From positions 48,934,743-48,998,742 of the forward strand of contig CM070723.1 in NCBI GenBank assembly GCA_036346275.1: a DNA stretch of 64,000 bases, given 5' to 3'. Shown here one piece after another: positions 11,853 to 24,800 of the stretch (position 1 is its first letter; every line of letters begins with the position of its first letter). The translations under genes and the position numbers were made by a program. Origin of the DNA: Otatea glauca (Eukaryota > Streptophyta > Magnoliopsida > Poales > Poaceae). The notes beneath the pieces are model-generated. The model was not told the DNA's origin. It searched no databases and saw only the letters and a program-made list of their open reading frames with translations.

Positions 11853-14300
11853 TAGAGGTGGGCGTCGTACCGAGTTGGACCGGCCCGGCACGAGCCATCG
11901 TGCTTCGGGCATAAACCGTGCCGGGCCGTGACGGCTCGTCGTGCCGGTTCGGCCTAGCTCGTCTTCGGCGAGTCCAGGCACAGTCCATTTGCGATTCGTG
12001 CCTACTTCGTGCCGTGCTGGCTCAGGTCTGGCCCATTAACACTATTGCGATGAGAGGAAAGGCACTGGAGTTGCTTGCAGTAGCGTGCGTACGCGGTGCT
12101 ACGGCATGCAGCAATACAGATCGATATTTGTAGTTTATGCCGTGCATCATGCATGCATGCATGCAAGCTTGTTAGTGGACGTTAAGTGAAAAAAGGAGTG
12201 CATGTGTGATTTGTTCAATTACATTGCTTTCTTTCTTGAGTTGACATGCATGCATTGATGTAGAGGCATGCACAACCATCTAGGAACATGAGTGAGAGAG
12301 AGTCGGGCATGCATGTAGTGTGTGGCACTAACTTTTTGCTTACATATGCACACATCGTAAGGACAAAAAAAAGCATACAAAAAAAATATCCTGTGTGGAT
12401 ATCAGTATTGCTAGCAATTGTACAAATATTGGGGAAAAAAGAAGTAAATTTTATTAAATCTTGAACATATATAGAGTTACTGCCTCTTTAAAAACCTTAC
12501 ACCTCGGTGTGGGGTATCCCGGTAAGGAAAAGAGTGTAGTAACTACGTATATATATAAACTGCCCGAGGCTGAGATTGTCAAAGTCGGCTACCGCGTTCG
12601 TGATCTTCGGATCCTCGGGCTGATGTTGTGTCATGTCATCTGCACACTCTCAATTTTTGAGGCATGTAATTGCCTCAACCATCTCAGGTCTGAGAGACGA
12701 CCTCCTCGGCTCAAGTATTCTCCCCACCAAACTGAAAGTGAATTCCGACGAGACAGTGGACATCGGAACCGTAAGTACGTCCCGTGCGAAATGAGATAGC
12801 ACGGGGTAAATATGTTGGTTATTCTTCCACCACAAGAGCAAGTTGAGTCAATTTTCCTCGTCCATGTCAAACTCGGTCTCCACGAAAGACGTGTTGAGGT
12901 AGTAGTTAATCTCTACCTGTGGATTCCACTGCGACCTACTCGGCATTTTGGAAGATGAACTATACGACTTGCCTTTCAGCTTCTTCCTTATGCTTGAAGT
13001 GGTCGAACTGCCTCGTGCTTGTTGCGTTATTGAGGTAGATCTTTTTGCTTCATTTCTGGTGCCAAACTTCTCATAATATTTGTTGAGAACTCAGGAAAAA
13101 AACTCGTTATAAATATGAGTATAGGCCTTGGAGAAATCAAATCGAATGCCTCACATATTCCCTCGAATGCGCCCTGCAAGTTAGGTAATTTTTTCTAAGG
13201 ATCCAAAATAGTAGCAAAATAGTAGAGATATGGGATAGCTTAAAAATATTTTATTTTTTTTGCTCCATTGGTTCTATAATGCGATGTAAAATATAATTAT
13301 CTCTATTTTCTTTAAAAGCATTAGCAATAGTCCAAAGCCATTCGATAACTAAGCAAGAAGTTAAGTAGTACACACCAGATAAATGTGTAGTTGCATTGTA
13401 AAATATTTCTAAAAAATGAAAAAAATGACTAGCAATTTTTCAATCTGCTTCAGTAACCAAGGGATTACCAGTTGACGAAGATAGTGATAATATGCTCATA
13501 GCCTTTGCACCGCTCTAGTATAATATACGTTGAGTTCTATCTAATCTTCATATCAAGGTTGAATCTTCTTGGTTCCATATTGTTGGCCCTGCAGTACTCT
13601 AAGAACTAGGCAAATCTTATGGGCGAATTTGTAACAAAATCTATAGTACTACGTATGCTTTCCAAACTAGGTTTCATTACAACCAAACCTGCTTGCACAA
13701 TGAGATTAATAATGTAGCATACGCATCTCTGGTGGAGTAAAAAACCTCTAACATAAGTCTCTAGATGTGGTGAGGGATACTCCACAGCCGTCGTGTTAGC
13801 TAATACATTGTCAAGAGTGATGGAAATAATTCTACTTTCAATTTTAAAGCCATTAATAACCTCAAGTATACGGGTAACGATAGCCTCTCCGTTGTGTGAC
13901 TAAGAGATTGGCCTAAACCCTATGACCCTTTTGTTTAGTACGTACTTGTCGTCTAGGTAATGCGCAACAACAATAATATAGGCTTCTCTTTGATGAGAGA
14001 AAGTCCATATATCTGATGTTAATGCAAAGGTAAAACTAAGTGTCATGAAGATCTGTTTCAACATTTCTAGTTTATTTATAAATATTTTATAAATATCACG
14101 TGTATTTGTTCTTCTACTAACATGTTGGTATTGTGGGCAAAAACCACGTTGCACAATTCTCTCAAAATTAGATCTCTCACCCATTCTAAGTGGAAGATCC
14201 TCCGTAACTATGTAACGTGTAATTTCGTCTCTAGCTACGTCGGCGAATACCAGCCCCGTGTGCGAATAGGTTTGATCATTAAACTGCGGTACCACCGTCG
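11853..14300 (-). mobile_element. hAT element carrying a decayed transposase (right border not found)
   Basis: The left end TAGAGGTGGGCGTCGTACC is nearly the same as the ends of the elements at 27030 and 47192, which have 8-bp target duplications. The three also share the internal phrases CACTATTGCGA(T/C)GAGAGGAAA and TTAAAAACCTTACAC. This copy alone goes on into transposase sequence, read on the minus strand. About 340 bp between 12075 and 12415, with CATG repeats near 12150, are extra compared with the two short copies and may be a nested insertion. The right terminus should lie beyond 14300, but I cannot place it. Confidence 0.55.
12650..14295 (-). pseudogene. hAT transposase pseudogene
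   Basis: Reading leftward, the first block (14295-13900) contains ARDEITRYIVTEDLPLRMGE and a region with TFALTSDIWTF and FRPIS, typical of the catalytic part of grass hAT transposases. The next block (about 13890-13640), in a shifted context after a stop, continues the ribonuclease-H-like region. The last block (12841-12650) has YPVLS, ARDVLTVP, STVSSEFTFSLVGR and LRPEMVEAITCLK, the C-terminal hAT dimerisation domain. In-frame stops and at least one frame change separate the blocks, and the N-terminal BED zinc finger was not found. The protein cannot be made intact, so mobilisation of family members would need another source of transposase. Confidence 0.8.
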
Positions 14301-14660
14301 TGTGGAATAGGCATGTTGGTGCTCGCGGTGGAGTCCATTCGCTGCCTCTGGCGAAGTCTCGCCACCGACGAGCCCAGTTTGCCCCTGCCCTGCTTTGGCT
14401 CTATGCTGTGTGGGTCTGGCTTGTCAGCCACATGTGCGTGCATGTGCCACTGCTTTGGGGGCCCACTGGTCAGCCGCTTGCGCTGCGCAGCTCGCGGGCT
14501 CGCACATCGGTCGTGTATGCACACTGCCTCTCTCTGTCGTATGGTCCTGACCCATCAGCGCCTCAGCCCAGCGCAAGCCCAAAAAAGAGCGTGATTTTGA
14601 TGCAAAAGCACACTTTCCAAAAACGACATATTCTCAATTTTCAGCATTTATGAAACCCTA
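14300..14660. other. GC-rich spacer, no gene recognised
   Basis: ORFs of 81-117 codons occur in three frames on both strands with no domain. This may be upstream sequence of the hAT element, since the transposase is read leftward from 14295. Confidence 0.3.
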
Positions 14661-15140
14661 GTATATTCATTTAGTCATATCTTGCACATTTTAAGTCCAA
14701 ACTAGATAAGTGATCACGGCGTGACACACCGCGACCGCTGTTACCCACGCGAGCAAATCGAGAAAACGCGCAACTGTCGCTCCCTACGTGAGCAAATCGA
14801 GGAAACACACGAAACGGTTGAAAGGATACAAACGTATTTGCGTTTTTTTGCATTTATTCGGCGGAACGGTTGAAAGGATATAAATGTATATGAGTTATCG
14901 TGGCGTGCCACGCCGCGACCGCTGTTCTACACGTAAAAAATGGCAAAAGTGATCTAAACGGTTTTTTTTTCTGAAAAAGGACATAAAAAGGACCTAAATG
15001 GATTTTTTTTCAGAAAAGGACAAAAAAGGACCTAAACATAATGCTTAAAAAGGCCAAAAAGACCTAAACGTAAAATACCTTTTTTTTTCGAAAAAGGACC
15101 TAAACGTAACTTTTTTCCCAAAAAAGTACCTAAGTGTAAT
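14661..15140. repeat. Low-complexity internal repeats
   Basis: Two kinds of repetition occur. A phrase with CGCGACCGCTGTT is present near 14727 and 14915, and GGTTGAAAGGATA(C/T)AAA near 14815 and 14867. From 14960 to 15135, a unit close to AAAAAGGACCTAAACGTAA with T-runs is repeated about six times with variation. Non-coding. Confidence 0.55.
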
Positions 15141-16651
15141 TTTTTTCGTAGCTTGGCTCGAGCCGCGAGCCGAGCTGGCTCAAACGAAGGAGAGGCCGGG
15201 AACTCTGCCATCTTTAATGAAGGTATGATTTAATGAAATAAATTTCTATATTCATATAAAATCATGTAGACCCTGAATATGCAAAAATACTTAGGGTTCA
15301 CCATAGGAAATACTTAGGAGCTAGGAGGAGGATAGATAAACTACTTTTAGGAGACGTACGAGGATGGGTCTACGTCTAAGATCGGGGTAGCTGTTTCAGG
15401 GATACCGCTGTAGCCTAGCTACTACACTGAGCATACAGTCCCTATGGCATGGCTCAGACTATTTTTTTTTGCCCCTCCAGGATGCGGCCAGAAAGGCGTT
15501 GATGGCCCTTAGAGCCCAGTTCAGGACGCAAGTGAGTGACACATCCTTTGGACACTTACCCATTTTCACACTTGGAGCTCCTAGCTACCCACCACCTCTT
15601 CACCCTAGCTCAGTTAGCACTTGTGAGACCTCAGGAGTATCAGCCCGGAGGGTCACTGGTAACTATATGATGGTAGTAGATGCTATGTATTGTGAGGGCA
15701 TGAATGAGGCTTTAGATGAGTCTAAGAGCTGCTCCACCATCTGGCGACAGCAGTTTAGCGAGGCCGTGATAGAGTGAGACCTCTTACAAGCGACTCTCCA
15801 GTACCTTGTATCTACAGACTCAGACACTCCTACTGCACCATCCACCACTGCCTCTGCCTCTCCTACAGTACCTCCACCAGCTGCTCACCCACCACCCACA
15901 GCTTCAGTACCTGCCCCTCCCTACGATACTTTTGTCCTAGAGATGAGCATCCCTTTCCCTCCATAGGCTCCAGTGAGACCTACTGCCACCTATCCCTTGC
16001 CAACACGTAGGCGGACTTCTTCTCTCACTACTCGCATAGAGGTACACACGGGACCTAGTGTAGAGGCATCATACTTGACCACATTCTTAGGGCACCTAGG
16101 TCAGGGTACGAGCAGGGGCGGTCAGGATCCAGATGGAGAGGAGGATCCAAAGGAGACTTCAGATGAGTAGTATAGGATGGGTGTCAGTGTTGGTTTGTTG
16201 TATTAGGAGATGTCTTGTATTTTAGGAACCGAATCACGAAGTAACAAGTGTATGTATAATTATTTGTACCCTATGAGAGTTAACTAGTGATGAATGCTCT
16301 GTTGATATCTACATTTCCTCTGAAATTAATATATTTCCTTATGTAATAACAAGTTAGATGAATTACCTTCAGTCAAAAGCTTTAGTTGTTCTAGTATAGG
16401 TTAAACGGGATCCACGTAATCAATTAATTATGATTTTGTCTATTTAGATATCATATGCAAATTCAATGTCATACTCTATAACAACATTTCTAGTAATTGC
16501 ATTACCATCATGTTAACATTCTGTATATGATGATAGGTTGAATAGGTATCATTTAGTCAATGGATCATACTGCACTCATGCTAGAGACCAGATGTAGTGT
16601 AGAGGTTTATATTATGAAATGTGATGTGTACAAGTGTGTATATATATATCT
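15141..16651. other. Unidentified region with one 102-codon ORF
   Basis: The ORF at 15469-15777 (+) encodes a stretch including ARKALMALRAQFRTQVSD and ends soon after a STIWRQQFSEA segment; it could continue across a stop into a Pro/Thr/Ser-rich frame to about 16170. The arrangement resembles the tail of a degenerate transposon ORF, but I recognise no domain. An imperfect palindrome (ggctcgagccgcgagccgag) sits at 15154-15173. The rest of the stretch is AT-rich without features. Confidence 0.3.
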
Positions 16652-16751
16652 AAATAGCTAAGTACAACAAATAGAAATAGGAGCTAAGGCTATGAAATGG
16701 TCCCGGACCGATGGTCAATGGTGTGCTTGGACACATGGATTCAAGCGTGGC

Positions 16752-17012
16752 TCGAGCACACAGCTCGAGGAGTTCTTGGTGCTCGGACACCAAGCTTCTT
16801 TTATCATTTTTCTTCCTTAGATCTAGTCGCGGCTCGAGTGCGTCAATCTCAAGGAGTTCTGGGTGCTCGAACACCAAAGCTTTTTGTCGTTTTCTTACCT
16901 TATTTTGATCGTTGTATTATGTTCTTCTCTAGAATAGTCATGGCTCGAATACTTCAACCTCGAGGAATTCTTGGTGCTCGGATACTAAGTTTCTTTTTCA
17001 TTTATCTTAATT
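16752..17012. repeat. Three tandem ~90-bp repeats, each with a hairpin motif
   Basis: Each unit has a TCGAG/CTCGA(A/G) phrase, then GGAGTTCTTGGTGCTCGG or a variant, then an inverted partner (ACACCAAG, ACACCAAA or ATACTAAG), then a T-rich tail. Units begin near 16752, 16835 and 16940. The motif CTTGGTGCTCGGACACCAAG at 16776-16795 can fold into a perfect 8-bp stem. Units 2 and 3 have mismatches in the stem. Confidence 0.6.
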
Positions 17013-17293
17013 CGCTGTTTTAAACTTTTATTCTGAGGTAATTAGTAAGATGATGTATGTTAATTCTGAAATAGAGTGGCGGAAGAGAGCGAGATGATCT
17101 TATTTCTTCTCTTTCCTTAAATCAAAACAATAACACCCTCTATGCACAATAATACCTCTCATCATGTAAAAATAATTGCTGATAATTGTAACCGTCCAAC
17201 CTATTATTTATTAAATCGCTCTGGCTAAATTAAAAAGGACAAGTAAAACTAATGCATATACTAAATTAAAGTTCTAACTAAATTACCAATCAA

Positions 17294-18725
17294 ATGGATT
17301 CTTCTTGCAAGATGTCAGATCGTGAAGTCATTGAGCAAGATCTGATCCTTAGACTAGGTTCCGCCCACAACCCACCAAATGTGTTCGAGCCACCACCCAT
17401 ACCCCTTCAATATCTTAACTAGCCTAGCCATCCTGAGACTAGGTAGCCAACACCACCTGGGGGCAACACTAGTACAGCCAGAACTCTAGAAAATCCTGAC
17501 CAGCTAGAAAGAGTTCTAATATATTTGGAGAACTCTTGGAAGGAAGCCAAGAAAATCAAAACCAATTCATGGAAGCTCTAATCACCAATCTTGTTCCAAG
17601 AACCCAGCACCCCACGAGAAGCAAAGTCACCTTAGGGGAGTTTCTTCAAATGTGTCCACCTATATTTGCTAGAGCCACCTAGCCACTTGAAGCTAATGTT
17701 TGGCTTCAAGAAATAGAGAAAAAGTTAACCATTGTGGGTTGTTTAGATAAGGAGAAGGTGCAATTTGTGACATATCGATTAACTGGTTCTGTGGCAACTT
17801 GGTGGACGAACTACTACCATACCCATATGAGATAGCAACCTATCTCCTCGGCGAAGTTCACATTGCAATTTCGCATAACTCATGTTCTTTTAGGAGAGAT
17901 AGATATTAAGAAACGGGAATTTTGGGACTTAACTCAAGGGAGTAGAAAAGTAACAGATTACCTCCATAAATTTAATGAGTTGTCCTAATATGCCCCTGAG
18001 GAGGTGGATATTGATGCCAAGAAGATATATAGATTCAAGAAAGGAATGAACCCGTATCTCAGAATGCATCTGTCGACCCACCTAATCACAGAATTCCAAG
18101 ACTTAGCGAACCGAGCCTTCATCTTAGAAAGTGAGCAAGCCCAACTGAATGAGGAAAGGAGGAAGAAGGCAAAGTTCGATACTAGAATATCTATTCCTAC
18201 CTAATCACGACCTTTTAGATCCCATGTACCCAACAAAAATCCCATACCTCGACCATGGGTAGCTGCACCAACCCAGCGTCCAAGTATTCCCCTCCCCCAC
18301 CTAGACCCTCACTCAAATGCTTTAGATGTGGAGGCCCCTAGTATGCCAAGCAACTACCCTCAGCCTCCAACTAGATGCTATAACTGCGGTCAAGAGGGAC
18401 ATAAGAGGCCTAACTGCCCACACCCAGTCAGTCAAGCTGGACAGAACATTCCCAGGAGACCACTAAGTCATCCACCAGCAGTGGGGCATGGCCATGGAAG
18501 TCCTAGTGCCACTTCCTCCAAGGAATCCAGTCAAGGAGCATCAGTGGTAGGATCAACCCATCTGAATAACACTTCGGTGGAACAGGCAGAAAGTGCCACT
18601 GATGTAGTCACAGGTATGTTTCCCATTCCCCCATCTATTGGCACTGTTTTATTTGATCCCGAAGCAACGCATTCATTAATTTCCAAGAATTTTAAAGCGA
18701 AAACAAACTGGAATGTGTGCCATTA
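17294..18725 (+). pseudogene. gypsy gag remnant
   Basis: The frame starts MDSSCKMSDREV at 17294 but meets a stop after about 42 codons. Further in-frame stops lie in the retrotransposon-gag region (17480-18180), which still shows ATWW, YLHKFNEL and RFKKGMNP segments. The CCHC zinc knuckle (CYNCGQEGHKRPNC) is intact at about 18376-18417, inside the open frame 18328-18726. This knuckle binds RNA in functional elements. Confidence 0.75.
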
Positions 18726-21700
18726 GCAACACCCTTAGGAGTCAATACACCTGCGGGATCAATTACAGTAACCTCAATTAGAAGAAGCCAAAGGATAGAT
18801 ATCAAAGACACTCCATTCCTAGTTAATTTGCATTTCATCGGTGTATCTGAACTAGATGTAATATTGGGGATGGATTGGTTAGCTACTAACGGGGTTAATA
18901 TAGATTGTGAAATGAAAACTGCATCTATAAGGACGTCTAAAGGAAATCGTATTCTTTATCGGGGAGTCAGGATTAAACAAAAACAACCAGATCACAAAAT
19001 CAACCATATCTCTTTACAAGAGTTGGCTCTTATCCCAATAGTTTAAGGATTCCCTAATGTATTCCCTGAAGAACTGCTAGGTATGCCACCTGACAGGGAA
19101 TTAGAGTTTTCTATAGATCTTATTCCTGGATCCACCTCCATATCAAAGAGGCCATATCAAATGAATCCACTAGAACTTGTCGAACTTAAGAAGCAGTTAG
19201 AAGAATTGGAAGAAAAGGGATTTATGAGAGAAGTGTATCTCCGTGAGGAGCACCGATCCTATTTGTAAGCAAAAAGGGCGGTGAAATTCGGTTATGTACA
19301 TATTATAGATAACTTAATTGTGTCACCATCAAAAATAAATATACTCTACCTTGAATAGATGATCTATTTGATCAACTCGAAGGTGCGTAAATCTTCTCAA
19401 AGATTGACCTACGGTCCGGCTACCATCAAATTAAAATCATGACAGAAGATATAGAGAAAACCGCCTTCATATCCAGATATGGACATTATGAATATACTGT
19501 CATACCGTTTGGATTGACTAATGCACTGGAAGTTTTCATGAATCTGATGAATAAGATCTTTATGAAATATCTGGATAAGTTCATAATTGTATTCATAGAT
19601 GACATCCTAATATACTCCAAAAGTAAAGAGGAGCACGAGGAACATTTAAAAATCGTCCTACAAATCTTAAGGGAAAATCAATTGTATGCCAAATTCAGTA
19701 AATGTGAATTTTGGCTAAATTAAGTATCCTTTCTTGGACATGTTATTTCTGGAAAAGGGATAGAGGTGGACTCAAATAAAATCAAAGCCATCAAGTCATG
19801 GAAACGTCCATCTAACCAAACAGAAATCTGAAGCTTTCTCTAATTGGTTGGATATTATCATAGATTCATCAAAGGATTCTCCCAGATATCATCACACATC
19901 ACCAAACTCTTGAGAAAAGATCACAAATACAACTGGACTGAGAAATGTGAAGAGAGTTTCCAACTACTCAAACAATTATTAAACTCTGTCGTAGCCCTAT
20001 CCCTTCTTGAGGAAGGTGTTCAATATGTGGCATACTACAATGCCTCCAAATCGGGATTGGGACGCGTACTAATGCAAAAAGAGAAGGTGATTGCCTATGC
20101 TTCCAGGCAATTACGTCCGCATGAGGTTAATTATCCCGCTCATTATCTAGAATTGGGTGCAGTTGTCTTCGCCCTAAAGATCTGGAGACATTACCTATAT
20201 GGGTCGAAATGCAACCTATATAGTGATCATAAGAGTCTTAAATACATCTGCACCCAAAAAGAGTTGAATATGCAACAGAGGAGATGGTTGGAACTCATTA
20301 AAGACTATGACCTCTCTATTAATTACCACCCAGGAAAAGCCAATATATTAGCGATGCCTTGAGCTGAAAAACCCAATGTAACCAAATATATTTCCAAGAC
20401 TTCATGCTTGGGTTAATTCAAGATTTGGCCAAGATGGAAATTAACTTCAGTCTATCATCTTCCCACACCATGTTGGCAGCTATGTCTATCCAATCCACTC
20501 TTCTAGATCAGATTAAAGAGAAGCAAACCACACAATCGTATATGTGTTCCGAAGGATCCAGAGATTAGAATGACTATCCTTAAAGATGCCCATGACACCC
20601 TCTACACAATACATCTGGGTAGCACAAAGATATATAGAGATCTAAAAGAAACCTTTTGGTGAAATGGTATAAAAAGAGAGATAGCAGAATATATCAGTAA
20701 GTGTGACACATGTCAAAGAGTGAAAGCAGAGCACCAATGTCCTGCATGATTACTTCAACCTCTTAAAATTCCAGAATGGAAATGGGAGGATATCTGTATG
20801 GACTTCATTATAGGCTTACCCAGGACCACTACTATAAAGAATGCCATATGGGTAATAGTGGACCGACTTACAATATCTTCTCATTTCATTGCCACCAATC
20901 AGAAATACTATGCTCACAAACTAGCTGAAATCTATATAGAAAGAATAGTCACACTCCATGGAGTTCCCAAGACCATCACATATGATAGGGATTCTGTGTT
21001 TACCTCTAACTTCTAGGGAAGTCTACAAACCGCTTTGGGAACTAAACTGAATTTCAATACTATGTATCACCCTCAGACTAATGGACAAATTGAGAGAGTC
21101 AACCAAATCATAGAGGACATGCTGAGGGTGTGCGTTCTGAACTTTGAAAAAGCCTAGGATAAGTATCTACACTTAGTTGAGTTTGCCTATAACAACAGCT
21201 ATCAAGCTAGTATATAAATAGCACCATACGAGGCATTGTATGGTAGAAAGTGTAGCTCTCCAATTTATTGGTATGAAGTGGGAGAGAAATCCTTAATAGG
21301 ACCTGAAATGGTTCGTCAAAATAATGAAAAGATCAAACTTATCCAAGAAAGACTGATGATTGCCCAGAGCAGACAAAAGAGCTACGCAGACAAGTGTAGG
21401 AGAGACCTTATATTCCAACTGGGTGATTATGCCTATTTGAAGATGTCACCTATGCTGGGAGTATACAGATTTGGAATTAAAGGAAAGCTGAGTCGCTGTT
21501 ATATTGAACTATTCAGGATCCTAGAACAGAAGGGAACCTCAGCATATCAACTGGAATTACCTTCATAATTATCTAGAATCCATAATGTTTTCCATATCTT
21601 CCAACTTAGAGCTTGTCTACAAGAGCCTTCCTATCTAATATCAGACCTTAATATTCCCCTTTAGCCTGATCTTACTCATGAGGAACGTCCACTCAAAATC

Positions 21701-21850
21701 TTAGCCATTGAAGATCGTAAACTCAGAAAAAAGATCCATCAAATTCTACAAGGTCCAGTGGAAGCGTCACGCACTGAAGGAAGCTACATGGGAAAAAGAG
21801 GATGGCCTATGTGAAGCCTATCCACATCTCTTTAGGTGAGCCGGATTTCG
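18616..21850 (+). pseudogene. gypsy pol remnant (protease, RT, RNase H, integrase)
   Basis: Protease: DPEATHS near 18655 stands where the family has D(S/T)GATHS, and a later LDVILGMDWL is present. Reverse transcriptase: the active-site motif is FIDDILIYSK at about 19593. RNase H: a YYNASKSGLG segment near 20033 has Asn where the family has a catalytic-site Asp, followed by LYSDHKSLKYI. Integrase: an HLGSTK...CDTCQ zinc-binding region (20600-20720) and a WEDICMDFI core start. Stops fall at about 19046, 19268, 19723, 20362, 21016 and 21568, and some joints change frame. The altered acidic residue and the stops mean it is inactive. Confidence 0.8.
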
Positions 21851-21870
21851 GGGACGAAATCCCTTTTACG

Positions 21871-21890
21871 CGGGGGGGGGGGGGGTAGGA
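21871..21890 (+). other. Polypurine tract before the 3' LTR
   Basis: An uninterrupted run of about 15 G followed by TAGGA directly precedes the TG that starts the LTR. Polypurine tracts prime plus-strand synthesis. The G run is longer than usual and its exact length may be unreliable in sequencing. Confidence 0.65.
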
Positions 21891-24800
21891 TGAAACAACC
21901 CTAATGTTTAATGACACTGCATAGTTAATTAGCGAAATTAATAACATACATAAGTCAATCACTTCACAAGGATTAATTATCATTCGTATTTAATTAACAG
22001 TACGGTCATACATATATTCATACATCACAACCTATACCAGTACCAAATACAACAAAAAATAATATTGATCTCCATTCAATAACAACAATGTCATACAACT
22101 GTATACAACACGATGAACATAAGTATCAAATTACATTACATCAAAAGGAAGAATTTACAAGCATACTCAATTTCCTAATAAACTAAGCTTCTTTTGGCCT
22201 TCAGCTCAAATCCTTGCAAAACGTTAGTCATTCACATATTTTTTATATATATACAACCGATCAGCAATTAAAGCAAAAGCTTAAAAAGGTTTTAGTGTGT
22301 GCCGTGAGACCCGTTACGAGTAGGTATTGCTTACTGAGATACCAGATCTGTTCGGGACCGAATCGGCACCTCTCGCTAGACTAGGTGTCATCATTCGGTG
22401 AAAAACATACAAACCTAGTAAAATCGAGGGTAACTCTAGCGTAGCATGAACAATGCCAAAAATATCATGCACAGTTAAGAGATAAGGTCAAGCTCGGGTA
22501 AAAAAAGGGAAGGAAGCCAGTGGCCAGCTCCCCCATTCCATTTCCCCTCCACACAAACACAACCAACGCACCCAGAACAAAAGAGACAAGGTAGCCAAGG
22601 AGGCCAGGGGCAACCGAGCCAACCAAGGAGGCCAGGGGCAGCCAACTAGCGAGGAAGGGACAAGGGAACATCAACAACATCACCATCAACTCTGGCCACT
22701 AGCACTTCACCATCCCTCGTATCCCCATCAATACATTCCACATCTGGTACACTCAAGTAAATCCTTGTTAACTTAGGAACTAAGAGCCTCTGTAGTAGCA
22801 AGAATAGACAATAGATAGAGTAGAAGCACTAGAGGTATCAGAGAAGGGCACCCTAAGGGTGGTGTAGTGCGTGCATGGCAACTACCACGCACTCCCCGAT
22901 GTATTGTCGCCACACCACTCCCAAATCATCATCAACCATTAATACCAACTCAAAATTGAAAATAATCAAGCAATCAAAAACCTCCCATAAGGATAAATCG
23001 AGCATCGGGGATAGTAGAGGCGCCACGAAGAGCTCAGCCAAGAGGGCAGAGGGGCAGCGCCAAAGCCGGTAGAGGAGACGCTGTGGGGAGGAGAAGGTAG
23101 CCCAAGGGGAGGTCAGGCAAGGCGAGTGCCAAAGACAGTAGGGGCCAAGAACCATGGGGTTGGTGGGACCAAGCGGCGCTGGAGCGGCGCGGGGCCGAAC
23201 CCAAGTGGTCGGCGGGCATAGGGAGGCAGACCCGGGGCACAAGCGCAAGGCGGTGGGGTAGGAGCTGGAGGGGAGTAGATCGGATGGGAGTAAGGAGGGG
23301 AGGAGAGTAAGGGAAAAGCAGGAGATGGAGCCGGTCGGGTGAGGAGGAAAAAGGAGAGGAGTAGAAAAGAAAGATGAAAAAAAGAAAAAGGAAAAGAAAT
23401 GTGGTGAAGAAAAAGAGAAAAAGAAATAAATATATTAAACCAAGAGCAATGCAACATCAAAAATTAAAGGTACCCAAGTAAAATCAATAAAACTAGTATA
23501 GTGCCCTATCTTCCGGTTTCCTTTTCCCAGCATGTAATATATGGTCTTTTCCTTTTCTAGAACGTTTGTTTCCTTTTCCTTAATTCCAGGATATTTGTTT
23601 CCTTTTCCTTGAGATGATGCTGGAGGTGGGGGGGAGATCTGTTGTGGGCCACAGGGATGAGTTAGACACATTAAACAATGGCCATCGGATGTGGGTGAGT
23701 AGCGCTGAGGAAAGATCTGAGGGGTTAATTTTGATGGAGGCAAGTTTCTAGGGACGTTTCGCTGGGTGCATGAAGGTTAGGCCATCTCTAGTGGGGTGCA
23801 TTATTTGGGGTGGATGTAGAAAAGAATGCTTAGGTGCATTATAAAGGGGTATAGATGATCACTCCAAACTAGCAAGCGTCAAAATTAAAGTACACCAAAT
23901 TAAAAATATCTCAAGGTCAAAACGGACATTATACTTATATAAAATTTGTAAAATCTCAAAGAAAGGTTGGATGCCATAAAACACGCAATAATTTAATTTC
24001 CAGATGAATTTTAATATTTAATGATTTCAAGGATCAAACTGAATCCAACAGGAGGCCACCTACAGAATCCGAGTGAGACTGAATATTTCAACTCTATTTT
24101 AGGCAAGCTTCTCTTGATCATAATTGCGAAAATCCCTTAAAATGATTTCAGATATATATATATATATGGTATCATCAATGCATGGTAAAAATACCTTGTA
24201 AAATAAATCACAAATCGGATACTATTGGAAAGATGGTTTGATGATGAACTGCTGAGGCAGCAATTGACTATTGGTATATTGACATGGCTCAACCAACGAA
24301 AGGAGCAGGTGACGTATTTATATGTATGGTGGGTAGAGGGCACCGTTTGAGAAGGAATGTAGCTGGTGGAGCCCTCTACATAGGCTATGATATAAGGACG
24401 AACAACTACACTCGGGCAATAAGCCGTATTTACAATATCAACCATAGTGTGTGAAATCAGTTAGAAAATATTATCCTATGAAAATATTAAGATCTCCACA
24501 TTAGGGGATAGGTAGATAACTAGAGCGTAAAATTAGGGTATGCCGGAAGGCCCGGAGAGACCACGCTAATTTGGAACTCAACTATGGGCTGATGTGTTCC
24601 TGTGCGCTATAAAGCCATGGGTTGAGTACTGCCGATAGGTAGTGGGAGTACAACTGTTAGCTACGAGTTGGTGGGATGACCGAGGGATGGTGTCCACAGC
24701 ACGAGTTAGTAGGGTTGGAGATCTAATGCTTGATTAGTGATAAATATTCTGGAGCCTCACAGGATGGGGTCACTATAGGTAAAGTGATACAAACCTATTC

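Noticed and set aside
15469..16170. Possible host gene at 15469-16170
   Set aside because: It needs read-through of stops, has no domain and lies among decayed transposons; kept only as an unidentified region.
22853..23743. Minus-strand Pro/Ser/Leu-rich ORFs of 102-131 codons
   Set aside because: They lie inside the gypsy 3' LTR over a GA-rich stretch. The composition follows from the repeat and no domain is seen.
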